From Parastagonospora avenae f. sp. tritici 18332-5 (lineage: Eukaryota; Ascomycota; Dothideomycetes; Pleosporales; Phaeosphaeriaceae), in NCBI GenBank assembly GCA_022559985.1, contig JAFJTR010000007.1, positions 682,001 to 746,000 of the forward strand: a stretch of 64,000 nucleotides of DNA, in the 5' to 3' direction. This document shows, one piece after another, positions 44,415 through 55,674 of the stretch. Both the position numbers and the translations under genes were made by a program. The notes beneath the pieces were generated by a model. The model saw only the letters and a program-made list of their open reading frames with translations. It was not told the origin of the DNA and made no database searches. Position 1 is the first letter of the stretch, and each line of letters opens with the position of its first letter.

Positions 44415-45820
44415 ATGTCTTCACCATCGCCACCAAAGCCATGGGAGACGAGCGGCGGCGCGACGAGTGCCTCGGTTGGTCAGTGTTCGCAACTCGGCAA
44501 CTCAGCCGTCATCATGGCTAACAACAGCGCAGGCCTCACAGGATCAAGCAGCAGCACAGCACCCGCAGGAACCTCAACGTCAAGTCCGCCACCCCTTCCA
44601 TCAGTGCCTGATTCCCTTTCAACAGTCGCCAACCGCAATGCGACAAACTATTCGGGCGGCATGAACAGCCGAATGTCCCCCTATAGCAGCGGATACGGAG
44701 GCGGCTACAGCAGCTACTCGTCGCCATACTCAAGCATGGGCAGCGGCTATGGCTCCATGTATGGCGGAATGGGAGGTATGGGCGGCATGTACGGCGGCAT
44801 GGGTATGGGTGGTATGGGCATGGGAATGGGAGGCATGTATGGCGGTATGGGCGGCATGGACCCGAACAACCCAGCCAGCCTGACCCAGTCGTTCAGCCAG
44901 AGCACTGCAGCAACGTTCCAGCTGATTGAAAACATTGTGGGCGCGTTCGGTGGCTTTGCGCAAATGCTGCAAAGCACATACATGGCGACACATTCGTCAT
45001 TCTTTGGTACGTTCAAGCCACTGTTTTGAGTCCTCCAAGCTAATGTGCAATAGCCATGGTATCAGTCGCAGAGCAGTTCGGAAACCTTCGACAAACCCTC
45101 GGCTCGGTCCTCGGAATCTTCACACTCATGCGGTGGATACGGACGGCGATGGCGAAACTCACCGGACGACCACTTCCAGCAGACGCCATGGATCTGACAC
45201 CTGCAAGCTTCGCTGCCTTCACTGGACGAGGTGCAGACGGATCTCCCGCGTCTGCGAAGCCCTCGAAGAAACCTTTCATCGTTTTCATGATGGCAGTTGT
45301 TGGCCTACCATACCTCATGGGCAAGCTCATCAAAGCGCTTGCCCGATCACAAGAAGAGCTCGAGAAGCAGAAAATGCTCGAGAATCCACAGGCCGGCCAG
45401 CCCATCGACCCCAACAAGCTCGAGTTCTGCCGTGCCATCTACGATTTTACACCAAACGCCAACATGCAGGGTATGGACCTTGCAGTCAAGAAGGGAGACA
45501 TGGTTGCCGTGTTGAGCAAGACAGATCCAATGGGCAACGCATCAGAGTGGTGGAAGTGCCGCTCGAGAGACGGTAGGATGGGTTACCTCCCAGGCATCTA
45601 CCTGGAGACCATCCAACGAAAGCAGCCCGCACAAATCACAAGCGGAAGTCAAAGCGGAAGCCCAGCAAGCAGCAGGGCGCAAACAATGACCAGCACTAGT
45701 CTTGGAAGCCGGACAGGCACAATGACTGAGAGCAAGGTACCTGAAATGGCACCAAAGGTTGAGAGCAAAGCTGGCGATATGGGTGTAGAGTCCTTCCAGA
45801 AGGGCGCATTCTACTCGTGA
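44415..45820 (+). CDS. PEX13: Peroxin 13, peroxisomal docking/import channel component
   Basis: Two exons, 44415..45006 and 45054..45820, 452 aa. Peroxisomal membrane protein of the matrix-protein docking complex with Pex14. The N terminus is Pro/Ser-rich (MSSPSPPKPWETSGG). Residues about 85-155 form a Tyr/Gly/Ser/Met-rich tract (SGYGGGYSSYSSPYSSM, then repeated GGMGG/MYGG units), the YG domain that forms the import phase in yeast. MATHSSFFAMVSVAEQFGNL crosses the 47-nt intron. A membrane segment is at KPFIVFMMAVVGLPYLMG. The SH3 domain follows: EFCRAIYDFTPNANMQGMDL, VKKGDMVAVLSKTDPMGN, EWWKCRSRDGRMGYLPGIYL. A Ser-rich tail ends the protein. Confidence 0.95.
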
Positions 45821-46459
45821 GCGAGACGATGCTGAAATTTCTTTCATATTATGTATGTTTCTACCCCGATACAAGCGCTGTATTTTATGCTGGGTATGGG
45901 TTGATGGTCCATGAAGACCTTGGTTTCTACACTGTTGGCTGGGAAAAGCTGTGGTGCGGCGTTCAGCGTATATCTGCGACGAGATATCACTTTGTCAATC
46001 ATGCATTAGTTAATTCGAATAATGTCCAAATGTGGCAAGCACAGACTCGTACGGAAAGCCCTGGAGTGACTGACGAGCTGACACGTGCCAATGTGGCTCA
46101 GTCGCGAACTTGGGTAAAGCTGCCGCCTTACATCACTTCGGACGCAACCTCGAGACGGTGCTACGTAGCTTCCACCTCAGCGCAACCTAATCGCAATTCT
46201 CACCCAGTATTCAATTACCCTTGTCGAATCACTTCACGCCACAATCGAGCTTTACCATAGCAAGCACGTACCCTCGCTGCCGCCCTCGAACCGCCCCTCC
46301 CCCGCTATAAGAGACCAAGCGTCCATCCTACAACTCTCGAATCGCACACAACTACACCGCGTTGACTCAACCTTGGAGTTCTTTCAACTTTGGATCGCAG
46401 CTGTACTAGTCTGCAACAGAAGCTCATTCGGAGGAGTAGCAACAAAGCTCGCGATCAAG
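45821..46459. other. Intergenic
   Basis: About 640 bases between two plus-strand genes. The last 200 bases are C-rich, typical of a promoter. Nothing else seen. Confidence 0.5.
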
Positions 46460-47192
46460 ATGTTTGCTACAAAGCGCTTAGGCAAGGTATGTCTCAGACC
46501 CTCGATGTCTCTAAACCATGCTGGACGAGTATTCCATGGTCGCACCATATATCAGGCTAACATGGAATTGTAGGAGCTGCATAAGGTACCGTACCACCGC
46601 CCACGACCCTCGAGTCGCTTCTTCCTCCTCCCATGCGCATGGTCGCACTCTACACTCAAACCCATGCGGCGCAGCACAAGCAGACCAACCACTAACACCA
46701 GGACAGATGCACGACAAGCTCCCACCAGGCATAACCCTAATCCAAGCCGACGACTTCAAAACCTGGCTCGTCGACATATCCGTCGTCGACTCCAACCCAC
46801 TCTACCTAAACGAAACCTACCGCCTCAAATTCGCCTTCAGCCCTCAATACCCCATCGAGGTAAATATCACCCCTGTCCTCCCCCAGTTCAACACCACACC
46901 ACAAACTAACCCTACCCCCCGCCAGCCCCCAGAAGTCACCTTCGTCCGCGACGCCAACCACCCGATCCCGTGGCACCCGCACATCTACTCCAACGGCATC
47001 ATCTGCCTTGACCTGCTCGACCGCTCTGGCTGGTCGCCCGTACACAATGTCGAGAGCATCTGTGTGAGCTTGCAGAGCATGCTGTCGAGTAATGAGAAGA
47101 AGGAGAGACCGGAGGGGGATGAGAATTTCGTCAGGTATAATACGCAGAGGCCGAGGGATATTAACTTTGTGTTTCATGATGATACGGTCTGA
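46460..47192 (+). CDS. Ubiquitin-conjugating enzyme E2, UBE2W type
   Basis: Four exons, 46460..46486, 46574..46585, 46707..46859, 46926..47192, 152 aa. E2 enzyme of the UBE2W group, which in animals attaches ubiquitin to substrate N termini. Exon 1 encodes only MFATKRLGK; exon 2 is a 12-nt microexon encoding ELHK; exon 3 begins MHDKLPPGITLIQADDF. The UBC fold continues SNPLYLNETYRLKFAFSPQY, then PIE spliced to PPEVTFVRD. The active-site segment is HPHIYSNGIICLDLLDRSGW, in which the catalytic Cys lies in IICLDLL. NVESICVSLQSMLSS and a conserved C terminus YNTQRPRDINFVFHDDTV follow. All junctions are phase 0. Length and ending match the group. Confidence 0.93.
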
Positions 47193-48224
47193 GAGGGGTG
47201 AAGGGGGATGGGGCTTGGGAGGTGGGGGACGATGCATGGCTTTTGGCGTTTGGGATTCTTCTGGGAGCATATTGGGGGGGGATGGAGTTGGGGGATGGGA
47301 TGGGGGGATTATACCCTGCTCACGGTTTATGAATATGTGATATGATACTATGACTTGGCTGCAAGCTGGGCCCTGTTCTTAAAAATAGATGTGCATGATC
47401 TTTAACAAGGCTTTTGGTGTGCTTAAGTATAGACGACTCCATTCGCACCCGTGTGTAACCTACTCTGCAAACTTGCGAACTATTAACGCAACTCGAACCG
47501 CGTGATAATATAAGAGAGACATCCAGCTCGTAGGCAGCATGAATGCCGTGAACGTCCAAGGCAAGATTGTCAATTGCAACAACAATTCGTGCTCTTTGAT
47601 ATTAGTGCATCCGTCCGACCCTCTATAGTTTGCTTCGTATATAACAATGAGAGAATCTATCATATGAGCGGAGGTAGTGTCGAGCTTAGAGACAATGAGG
47701 AACAATTGAAATAGCGGGAGGTAGAACAAGACGCAAGGTTGAGGCTAGGATGTCAATAGCAGTCGGCCTGAAGCTACTTCGTATACACAAGGTCTTGCCA
47801 TTTAATTTGAAGCACAACAATACCATAGGTATTGTGCATAGCTTTGTAGTATCAGATCATCGTCAAGATCTTGTTGACGTACCGCGATAGTGACGAGGAC
47901 ACGGCAGACGACAGGGGCGAGAAGGTGCAACCGGATGCAACGTTCCGAATACCCCGACGAGGACATGAGAATAGAGAAGATAATGGTAACAATGAGGGCT
48001 TTCAAAACATGTCAAACAAACAAGGCTAACGTTACTAAGCGAGGAACAAGCATCTTAATTGGGCTGCCCTTTCCGGTTAGAGCCGATTTCGCCAGACTAA
48101 CAACCTTTTTTCATTTTCTGCGCTGCGCTCGCCAGCCCGCGTTAAAAGCTCCACTCCCACCACTCCTCCATACTCATTCTTCTCTTCCAGTTTCTCGTGT
48201 AGTTCCTGTCAAAAAACACACATC
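47193..48224. other. Intergenic, upstream of SSB
   Basis: About 1.03 kb. Short G-rich 3' flank of the E2 gene, then AT-rich sequence without coding signal. Close to SSB a GTTAAAAGC element precedes a C/T-rich leader (48140-48200). Confidence 0.45.
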
Positions 48225-50851
48225 ATGAGCGACGAAGTATACGAGGGTGCCATTGGCATCGATCTTGGTGCGCAATTTCGCAAAATAATATTACCCCACA
48301 GTGCGATCGCTAACACACACCCACAGGCACGACCTACTCTTGCGTCGCCAACTACGAGGGCACCAATGTCGAGATCAGTATGCGCCCGCCGCTCGCCCGC
48401 ACGCTTTGAACGCCTTCTAACGATAATTGTCTAGTTGCCAACGAGCAGGGTTCGTTCACCACCCCCTCCTTCGTCTCATTCACGAGCGAGGAGCGTCTCA
48501 TTGGTGAGGCGGCCAAGAACCAGGCTGCTATGAACCCGGAGAACACCGTCTTCGATGTCAAGTACGTCCTGGAATATTCGCTCGCCGATGAGCAGAGCGT
48601 TCGCTGACATTCACAGGCGTTTGATCGGTCGCCGATTCGAGGACGAGACCGTCACCAAGGACATCAAGTCATGGCCCTTCAAGGTCATCGACCAGGGCGG
48701 CAGCCCCATGATCGAGGTCGACTACCTCGGTGAGAAGAAGCAGTTCTCCGCCCAGGAGATCTCCGCCATGGTCCTCGTCAAGGTACGCTTAGCAATGGAA
48801 TTTTTGCAGGAACCCCGCTAACGCCCCACGTAGATGAAGGAGGTTGCTGAGGTCAAGCTCGGCATGAAGGTTGAGAAGGCCGTCATCACTGTGCCCGCCT
48901 ACTTCAACGACAACCAGCGTCAAGCTACCAAGGACGCCGGTGCCATTGCTGGCCTCAACGTTCTCCGTATCATCAACGAGCCTACCGCCGCAGCTATCGC
49001 TTACGGTCTCGGTTCCGGAAAGTCCGAGAAGGAGAGGAACGTCCTCATCTACGATCTCGGTGGTGGTACTTTCGATGTGTCTCTTCTGCACATTCAGGGT
49101 GGTGTCTTCACTGTCAAGGCCACCGCTGGTGACACCCATTTGGGTGGACAAGATTTCGACACCAACCTCCTTGACCACTTCAAGAAAGAGTTCACAAAGA
49201 AGACGAAGAAAGGTTAGTGGTGTGAAGTAATCCAGGATTCCGGATCAGACACTAATTCTCACGTAGACATCAGCGGCGATGCCCGTGCCCTCCGTCGTCT
49301 CCGGACTGCATGCGAGCGTGCCAAGCGTACTCTCTCCAACGCCACCCAGACCACTGTTGAGATCGACTCGCTGTTCGACGGTGAGGACTTCAACGCCAAC
49401 ATCACCCGTGCTCGTTTCGAGGACTTGAACCAGAAGGCTTTCGCCGGCACTCTTGACCCTGTTGCTCAGGTTCTCAAGGACGCCAACATTGCCAAGGAGA
49501 AGGTTGACGAGATCGTTCTCGTTGGTGGCTCCACCCGTATCCCCAAGATCCAGAAGCTCCTCAGCGACTTCTTCGGTGGCAAGAAGCTCGAGAAGAGCAT
49601 CAACCCCGACGAGGCTGTTGCCTACGGTGCCGCCGTTCAGGCCGGTATCCTCTCCGGAAAGGCCACGTCTGCCGAGACCGCCGACCTGCTTCTTCTCGAT
49701 GTCGTTCCCCTCTCCCTCGGTGTCGCCATGGAGGGCAACATTTTCGCTCCCGTTGTTCCACGTGGACAGACCGTTCCTACAAGTATTTGCCCCCTTTTCC
49801 TTTCCCCTTCTTCCCCCATGATTTGCTCGATAGTGCTGCGAGTGACCTCAAGATATCCTGAGAGTTCTCGTCCGCGTCAGAGCCCACATCACAATCCTGT
49901 CCCCAATTTCAGCAAAATTCGGCAATTCTGCGAAGTCTTGGTTCTTCACGAGAGTTTTCGACAGACTCACGTGTGGTCTCTGATCGTGTCGCGAATCGCT
50001 TCAGGACACCCTGACAGGATTTGTCGGACCCATGACCCATATTATCTTCCTCGTCCTCACTCGCCCACTTGCTGGGTTGATCAGTGACGGGCTAGTTGAT
50101 ACTGGTGTCCTGGGCAGGGATTGTGATGAGACAGCGAGTCACTCCAGGATACCTGAAGATGCTCTGGCCTATCTACTCATTCGCCCGTTATCTTCACACA
50201 CCTTTTTAAGAAATCTGCTAACATGCTGTGTCCTCTAGTCAAGAAGCGCACATTTACTACGGTTGCTGACAACCAGCAAACCGTCCAGTTTCCCGTCTTC
50301 CAGGGTGAGCGTGTCAACTGCGAGGACAACACCTCCCTCGGAGAGTTCACTCTTGCTCCTATCCCGCCTATGCGCGCTGGGTTAGTACCATTCTTCCTCC
50401 GATTAGCCAACAGACACTGATTCCTCATAGTGACGCCGTTCTCGAGGTTGTCTTCGAGGTCGATGTCAACGGTATCCTGAAGGTCACCGCCACCGAGAAG
50501 ACCTCCGGCCGCAGCGCCAACATCACCATCTCCAACGCCGTCGGCAAGCTCTCATCGACTGAGATTGAGAACATGATCAACGACGCTCAGAAGTTCAAGA
50601 CCAGCGACGAGGCTTTCAGCAAGAAGTTCGAGGGCAGGCAACAGCTTGAGTCCTACATCTCTCGTGTCGAGGAGATGGTCTCCGACCCCACCACCTCCAT
50701 CCGCCTCAAGCGTGGCCAGAAGGAGAAGATTGAGTCTGCTCTCTCCGACGCGATGGCTCAGCTCGAGATCGAGGATGCTCCCGCTGAGGACCTGAAGAAG
50801 AAGGAGCTTGCGCTGAAGCGCGTCGTCACCAAGGCTTTCTCTACCCGATAA
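48225..50851 (+). CDS. SSB1: Ribosome-associated Hsp70, SSB type
   Basis: Eight exons, 48225..48267, 48327..48377, 48435..48561, 48617..48782, 48834..49212, 49267..49782, 50239..50380, 50431..50851, 614 aa. Cytosolic chaperone acting on nascent chains at the ribosome with RAC. Starts MSDEVYEGAIGIDLG; Hsp70 signatures include TTYSCVANYEG, NVLIYDLGGGTFDVSLLHIQ and IVLVGGSTRIPKIQKLL. It ends KKKELALKRVVTKAFSTR, without EEVD, as in Ssb and unlike Ssa. RVNCEDNTSLGEFTLAPIPP and NITISNAVGKLSS are Ssb-type. The first six introns are 51-59 nt except intron 6, which is 456 nt at PRGQTVPT/IKKRTFTTV. All phases close, and length equals yeast Ssb1 within one residue. Confidence 0.96.
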
Positions 50852-51208
50852 GCGTGATATCATCCGCGTGGACGGGACAAGGGAATTGCGCAAGTGACAG
50901 TATACCCCAGACTGTGCGACTGTGTGCGGAGCTGCGAACGGAGTTAAATCTTTGCGGCATCTAACGATAGACTTTGGTGTGTTTGGGACTTCCATTTTCT
51001 TCCTCGGGGTTTTCTCTGGCATTCATGTGGGGGCGGAACGCAACAAAAGTATTGTATGTACCTCTCATGACCATGCCTGACGTTACGATCGTAATGGATG
51101 TCTTATGTACTGGCCCAGCCTGGGTTCGAAAGAAGGACAAAAGGGAAAATTGAACGAGTACGACTTCAAATGTTCTTATGCAATGTGATTTGCCATGTAT
51201 TTATATGG
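50852..51208. other. Intergenic between convergent genes
   Basis: About 360 bases of shared 3' flank of SSB and VPS33. Nothing else seen. Confidence 0.5.
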
Positions 51209-53485
51209 CTAAGCTTTGAACTGAGCCTTCTCAATCGCACCATCCAGCAGATTCTCGCCCTTGATCATGTTCGTTGTACACACCACGATGCGACTTCCTC
51301 TGCCCTCCCCACCAACCTCTTTCAACTTACCACCCACAAACCTCAGCGCCGCAATCTCCGCCCTCGTAACGCCACCCAAGAAGAATACGACGATCGTCTT
51401 CTGCGCATCCCCATGACTCCCATTCAGCAAATTCCGCGCCTTAACCGCCTTTTCCTCCCCACTTTGCGTCTCATCAAACGTCGCACCCCTCACATACTTG
51501 CTCGCGTCGTCAAAGATCCGCAACCCCTGCGCCAGCGGATTCGCCTGCGCCGACGCGCCATTCCCCGGGGGCTTGATGATATTCGCGAGCGTCTGTTTCT
51601 GCACGACACTCTGCACGAGGCGCACACTGAGCGGCGCATAACCTGAGAAAGTATAGCTGATATCGTTCGGCGCAGCCTCGTTCACCTCATCATCCCAGAT
51701 CGCCAGACTCTTCCGCAAGGGGGTGTAATTCGTCACACTACCCGGTTTTGCCTGCGTGCCGCCGAGGCCCACGCCGCCTCTGACACCCAGGAGGCCCATT
51801 TTCTCGAGCGCAGAGAGGGTGAGGATGTGCTGGGGCCCGTAGGCTTGGATGACGGCGCGCTTGAAGGCTTCGAGGTCTTTCGGCCGGATGCCGGCATTTG
51901 TGGTGGATTCGAGGCAGATGAGGCGCAGGATAATGGGGAGGGGGATAGCGCGGTTGATGAGCTCGAAGATGGTGTCGTGTTGGGTTGTGGGGTCTGCGCC
52001 GGACATGATGTTTTGCTGGACTTCGAGGGAGCGGGTGAATGTCTCATTGCGGGTGTATTTGATGATCTCCTCGGCAAGAGCGGTGTGCAGTTTCAGGCTT
52101 GCTTGCTCGGCTTGGAAGCCTGGGAGTTTGGCCACGAAGTCTCGTAGTTCGGACGTGGTTTTGGCGGCGATTTGATCGCGGCCTGTGCTGCTTTGGAGGC
52201 GGCGAGCGGCTTTGTTGAGGAGGTTGCCTACAATGGCAAAATTTGCGTCGCCGAGCTCGCTGTACAATGCATCTTTGGGGTCGATCATGATCTTGCGCTT
52301 CATACTTGTGCTAGCAGAACCAGTCTGGCCTTGCTGTGGAGTTGCGCTGCCGATGACTGAAGAGTCAACCTCAGTCTGATTTGCAGTGATGTTGAAGACC
52401 TCATCTATGAGACCCTCGTACGTCAACTGGGTGAGCAGGACAGTAGGGAAGTCGACTTCTCGATCGACTACGATGAGACTGTCGATGGTCGAGCTTGGTG
52501 CCAGACCTAGAAGCGATGGCCCAGAGGAGTTTGACGTCTCACCAGCCGTGACTTCGGTACGCATGCGGATGAGAAGGTCAGCGAGGCGTTTGCCATTGTC
52601 ACCTTTGCCGATGATGCGCGGAAAAAGGCCAGATTTCTGTTGCTGTAACATCAGCGCCTTGGCGGCGAGGTAGATGGATGTTGGGTCCTTCTTCTATAAA
52701 AGGGTTAGTCATCATGTGCATGATCTTGAATATGTAGAGGCATACCAAGTAGAGGTCGGACACAGCATCCTCCAGCTCAAGCGACAAAACATCATCTGCG
52801 AGGGGCACAAAGAACAACGGCCATTCGCTCACACTGGCCTCACCAAGCACGCCCGCCTCTTCGAGCAGCTGGTCTGAGACCATAGTACGGCGGGGCACCC
52901 AGAAGATGGAGAATTCATGTTCGATTTGGCTGTCACGTCTTATACGCTTGATTTGATCTACAGAAGTATGTCAGCACCGTACAATAGAGTATCAACGTAT
53001 AGAAGATGACGAGTACTCCAATAAAAGTGCTTATGTGTCGATCTAGGGATCAAGACTGACTAGGCAGAGTGGATGCTATCTGCTTAGCCTACTTTTCAGA
53101 TCCCAAACTGAGCCGCGAGGCTCACATGATGAAAGAAATGTAACGTGAGAAGTATCACGTACCGGCGACAGCCATGACGGTCTTCGCTCTTTCTCCTCTG
53201 ACGAGAAAGACGACATTGCGCTGCGACGAGTCGATATTGTCGTTCTCCAGGAAGAAGGGCTTGTCTACGCCATATTCCTGCAGCGTGGAGAACTTGACAA
53301 GCAAGTTCAGAGGACCAGCGAGCGCTTTCTCGAGCACAAGATTCTTCTTGCCTCTGATCTAGACGCGTCAGCGTGAGCAGCACTGCGCGCTGATCATTTT
53401 ACCTTACACCCTCGAGCAGCAGAAGCAGATCCCTTCGCGCCTTTTCGGTTATATCTGACGCGCTGAAGGGCAACGTGGGCGCCAT
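51209..53485 (-). CDS. VPS33: Vps33, Sec1/Munc18-family HOPS/CORVET subunit
   Basis: Four exons, complement join 51209..52693, 52746..52957, 53163..53353, 53403..53485, 656 aa. SM protein that templates SNARE assembly for vacuolar and endosomal fusion. Starts MAPTLPFSASDITEKARRDL; then GPLNLLVKFSTLQEYGVDKP and FFLENDNIDSSQRNVVFLVR, typical of Vps33. Further on DSLIVVDREVDFPTVLLTQL, YEGLIDEVFNI and DALYSELGDANFAIVGNLLN are conserved SM-protein segments. The C terminus includes KTIVVFFLGGVTRAEIAALR. Intron 2 is 205 nt; the others are 49-52 nt. The last exon is long and uninterrupted. Neighbour VTA1 also works in endosomal sorting, which may be coincidence. Confidence 0.94.
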
Positions 53486-53902
53486 TCTCAAGAGTCAATC
53501 ACGATGTATCAGGGCAGTATGTTAGTTGTGGCTGCATCGCGTGGTCGATTCAAGCCATGACGGAGAAGGTGGTTGGAAGAGAGAAGCCTGAGCTTGGATT
53601 GATATTTGAGGGCACGTGCTTTGGCGCCAGAAGCTTGGCGCGGGTGGCTCTTGGGCGTGTTCGCGGCAAAGAGTCTCGCTATCTTTTATATCGGGTCCAG
53701 GGAAACCAACAAATAATAGTGAGGTAGCTTCCTGGCGTCAAATGTACCAGGAGGCTCTGGTTGTGGCTCATGCATATGTACAATTATTTGGCTCTTTCTA
53801 CGTGCCATGTCTACATACAAAACGAGGGGTATACAGCATCAAAACTTTCTACAGATTTATTGCAAAGTCCCCGACAGGCATGGTATCGTCCTAATATGTT
53901 TA
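53486..53902. other. Intergenic
   Basis: About 415 bases between VTA1 (upstream) and VPS33, both on minus. Must contain the VPS33 promoter. Nothing recognisable. Confidence 0.5.
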
Positions 53903-55380
53903 CTAATTCGCACCTAAGGCGCTCAACGCGATACGCAGTTCTTTGACCGCGGTTGCTGCATCGTCGAAATTAAGAGCTGACATAGCCCACTTTGCGTGTT
54001 TTTGGGCTTCTGCAATGGAACGTTCATCGTCCCTGAATGGACCTTGAGATGATGCTGGATTCGGCGCAGATGGCTGAGCGTAAGGATTCTGTGGGGGTAC
54101 CTGCGCATATGGCGCAGGAGCCTGAGGCGTCTGTCGCGGCGGTGGTTGAGCGACCTGTGGTGCCTGTTGAGGTGGCGCCGCGTATGGGTTCACGCCAGGA
54201 GGTGATCGGTAAGCGTTTTGAGGAGGCGGTGTTGGGAAAGAGTTCTGCGGAGGTTGTTGAGAGGGTTGCGCCATTATTGGTGGAGAAGCTGGATTCTGGT
54301 AGAAGCTTGCTGGGTCTGGAGCTTGAGGTGCTTGGGGTAAGGAAGAGTCGGTCGGTAGTGTGGACTGCCCTAGGCCTGATGTTTCGGGGTCGTCCATCAT
54401 TGAAGGCGCGGTCGGGAGACTTGGCGCTGTGTTCTCTGCGGTGAAAGTTGGTGGAGTCATCCTAGGGAAATAGCCCCCGCCGGCCGATGTCGCAGAAGCG
54501 CGACGGGATGATGCGGGTTGCGACATGGGAGAGACATCGTTGTGTGAGTTGTGTGCATAGCCCATGGGCGCTGAGGGGAGATTGGGTGGAGGCGAGACCT
54601 GCGGCGCAGATATGGTCGGCGATGGCTGGGCGTTGGTGTTCGGCGCCGTTTCAACGTAGGGTTGATATGGGTTCTCGGGAGGCGGCCGTGAAGCGCTCTG
54701 GTTTATGCTTTGCACCTCTGGATCATTTGGATCCAGCATAGGAGGCGAAGCCAGCTCTTCTGGTGTTTCCTTGACGGGGTTGGTGAGATTTGGGTCTTCG
54801 CCGGCTTTGATGGCCTTGAGGATGCGCAGAGCGTGGTACTTTGCGTACTTTGTCTTCGATGTGATCTCCGGGTCGTCTTTCTTCCATATGGTCAGGATTT
54901 CGAGGAACGTGGAGGCAGCGAGCAGAGTGTCGACGGTGTTGCTGCAGCCCAGTCAGTACTCAGCTCAAGTCTTATATACTCATACGTACTTGGTGGCCTT
55001 GTCTTCTGTCATATCTTTATCGCCCTTGACAAAAGTCTGTAGTGCGAACTGCTCACAGTACGCGCTCGCAGCGACATCGTCTAGAAGTGCATCTTCACCG
55101 GGGTTGTGGGCCTTTGCTTGCTCCAGCTTCTCCATCAGGTCGGTCGTGTAGGCGGTGCATTCTTGGTCGGCCGAATGAAGCCCAGCAGCAATGATCTTCT
55201 GCACCATATGAAATCGTACTGAGTGAAGTTAGTATGTGTAGTGTGTAGCTAAGCGTGAACATGTGAAGACGACTCACACCAGTAGGTGATTATGGGCTTG
55301 AACTTCTCCAGCTGCGCCGCCCGTTTCGCAAAGGGCGCAAGCTGCAGGCTCTTGAGTTTGCCCGGAATTGCGTCCGCCAT
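53903..55380 (-). CDS. VTA1: Vta1, regulator of the ESCRT Vps4 ATPase
   Basis: Three exons, complement join 53903..54941, 54990..55218, 55278..55380, 456 aa. Vta1 (LIP5) stimulates Vps4 oligomerisation at the multivesicular body. The N-terminal MIT-like helical region includes LKSLQLAPFAKRAAQLEKFK, then after splicing VQKIIAAGLHSADQECTAYT and AASAYCEQFALQTFVKGDKD, and FLEILTIWKKDDPEITSKTK followed by YAKYHALRILKAIKAGEDPN. The centre is Pro/Ser/Gln-rich and disordered. The C-terminal Vps4-binding VSL domain is present: RSIAEAQKHAKWAMSALNFD, then DAATAVKELRIALSALGAN. Introns of 48 and 59 nt are canonical. It shares a 294-bp divergent promoter with the PDI gene. Confidence 0.95.
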
Positions 55381-55674
55381 GGTTGTGGTTGTGAGTTGTT
55401 GGTATTGGCAGTGCGATGTGAAAGAAGAGTCAAGATAGCTCGAGGCAGATGTTGTCGCGCGGTGCCGTCATGTCGCATGTCGCATGAACCCTGTAAGTGA
55501 ACCCCACACTTTCGAGCTATGGCCACTTGCTATGGTAAGAGCATCACGTCTGGTGAAGATGCCACCTTTCCAATCTAATTATGTGAGCTCTCCCGTACAT
55601 AAACGCGCCGCAGTCGCCTTTACTTCTCCAACTCCTCTTCTCGACCACACACAGTTCTTGCCTCAACCACGACA
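55381..55674. promoter_or_regulatory. Divergent promoter, VTA1 / PDI
   Basis: A 294-base gap between opposed start codons, so both core promoters lie here. The PDI side is C/T-rich just before its ATG. No clear unfolded-protein-response element seen by eye. Confidence 0.5.

Noticed and set aside
44471..44530. Extra intron near the start of PEX13 (GTTGGT...AACAACAG)
   Set aside because: Removal would shift frame and lose the downstream YG domain; the unspliced frame is open.
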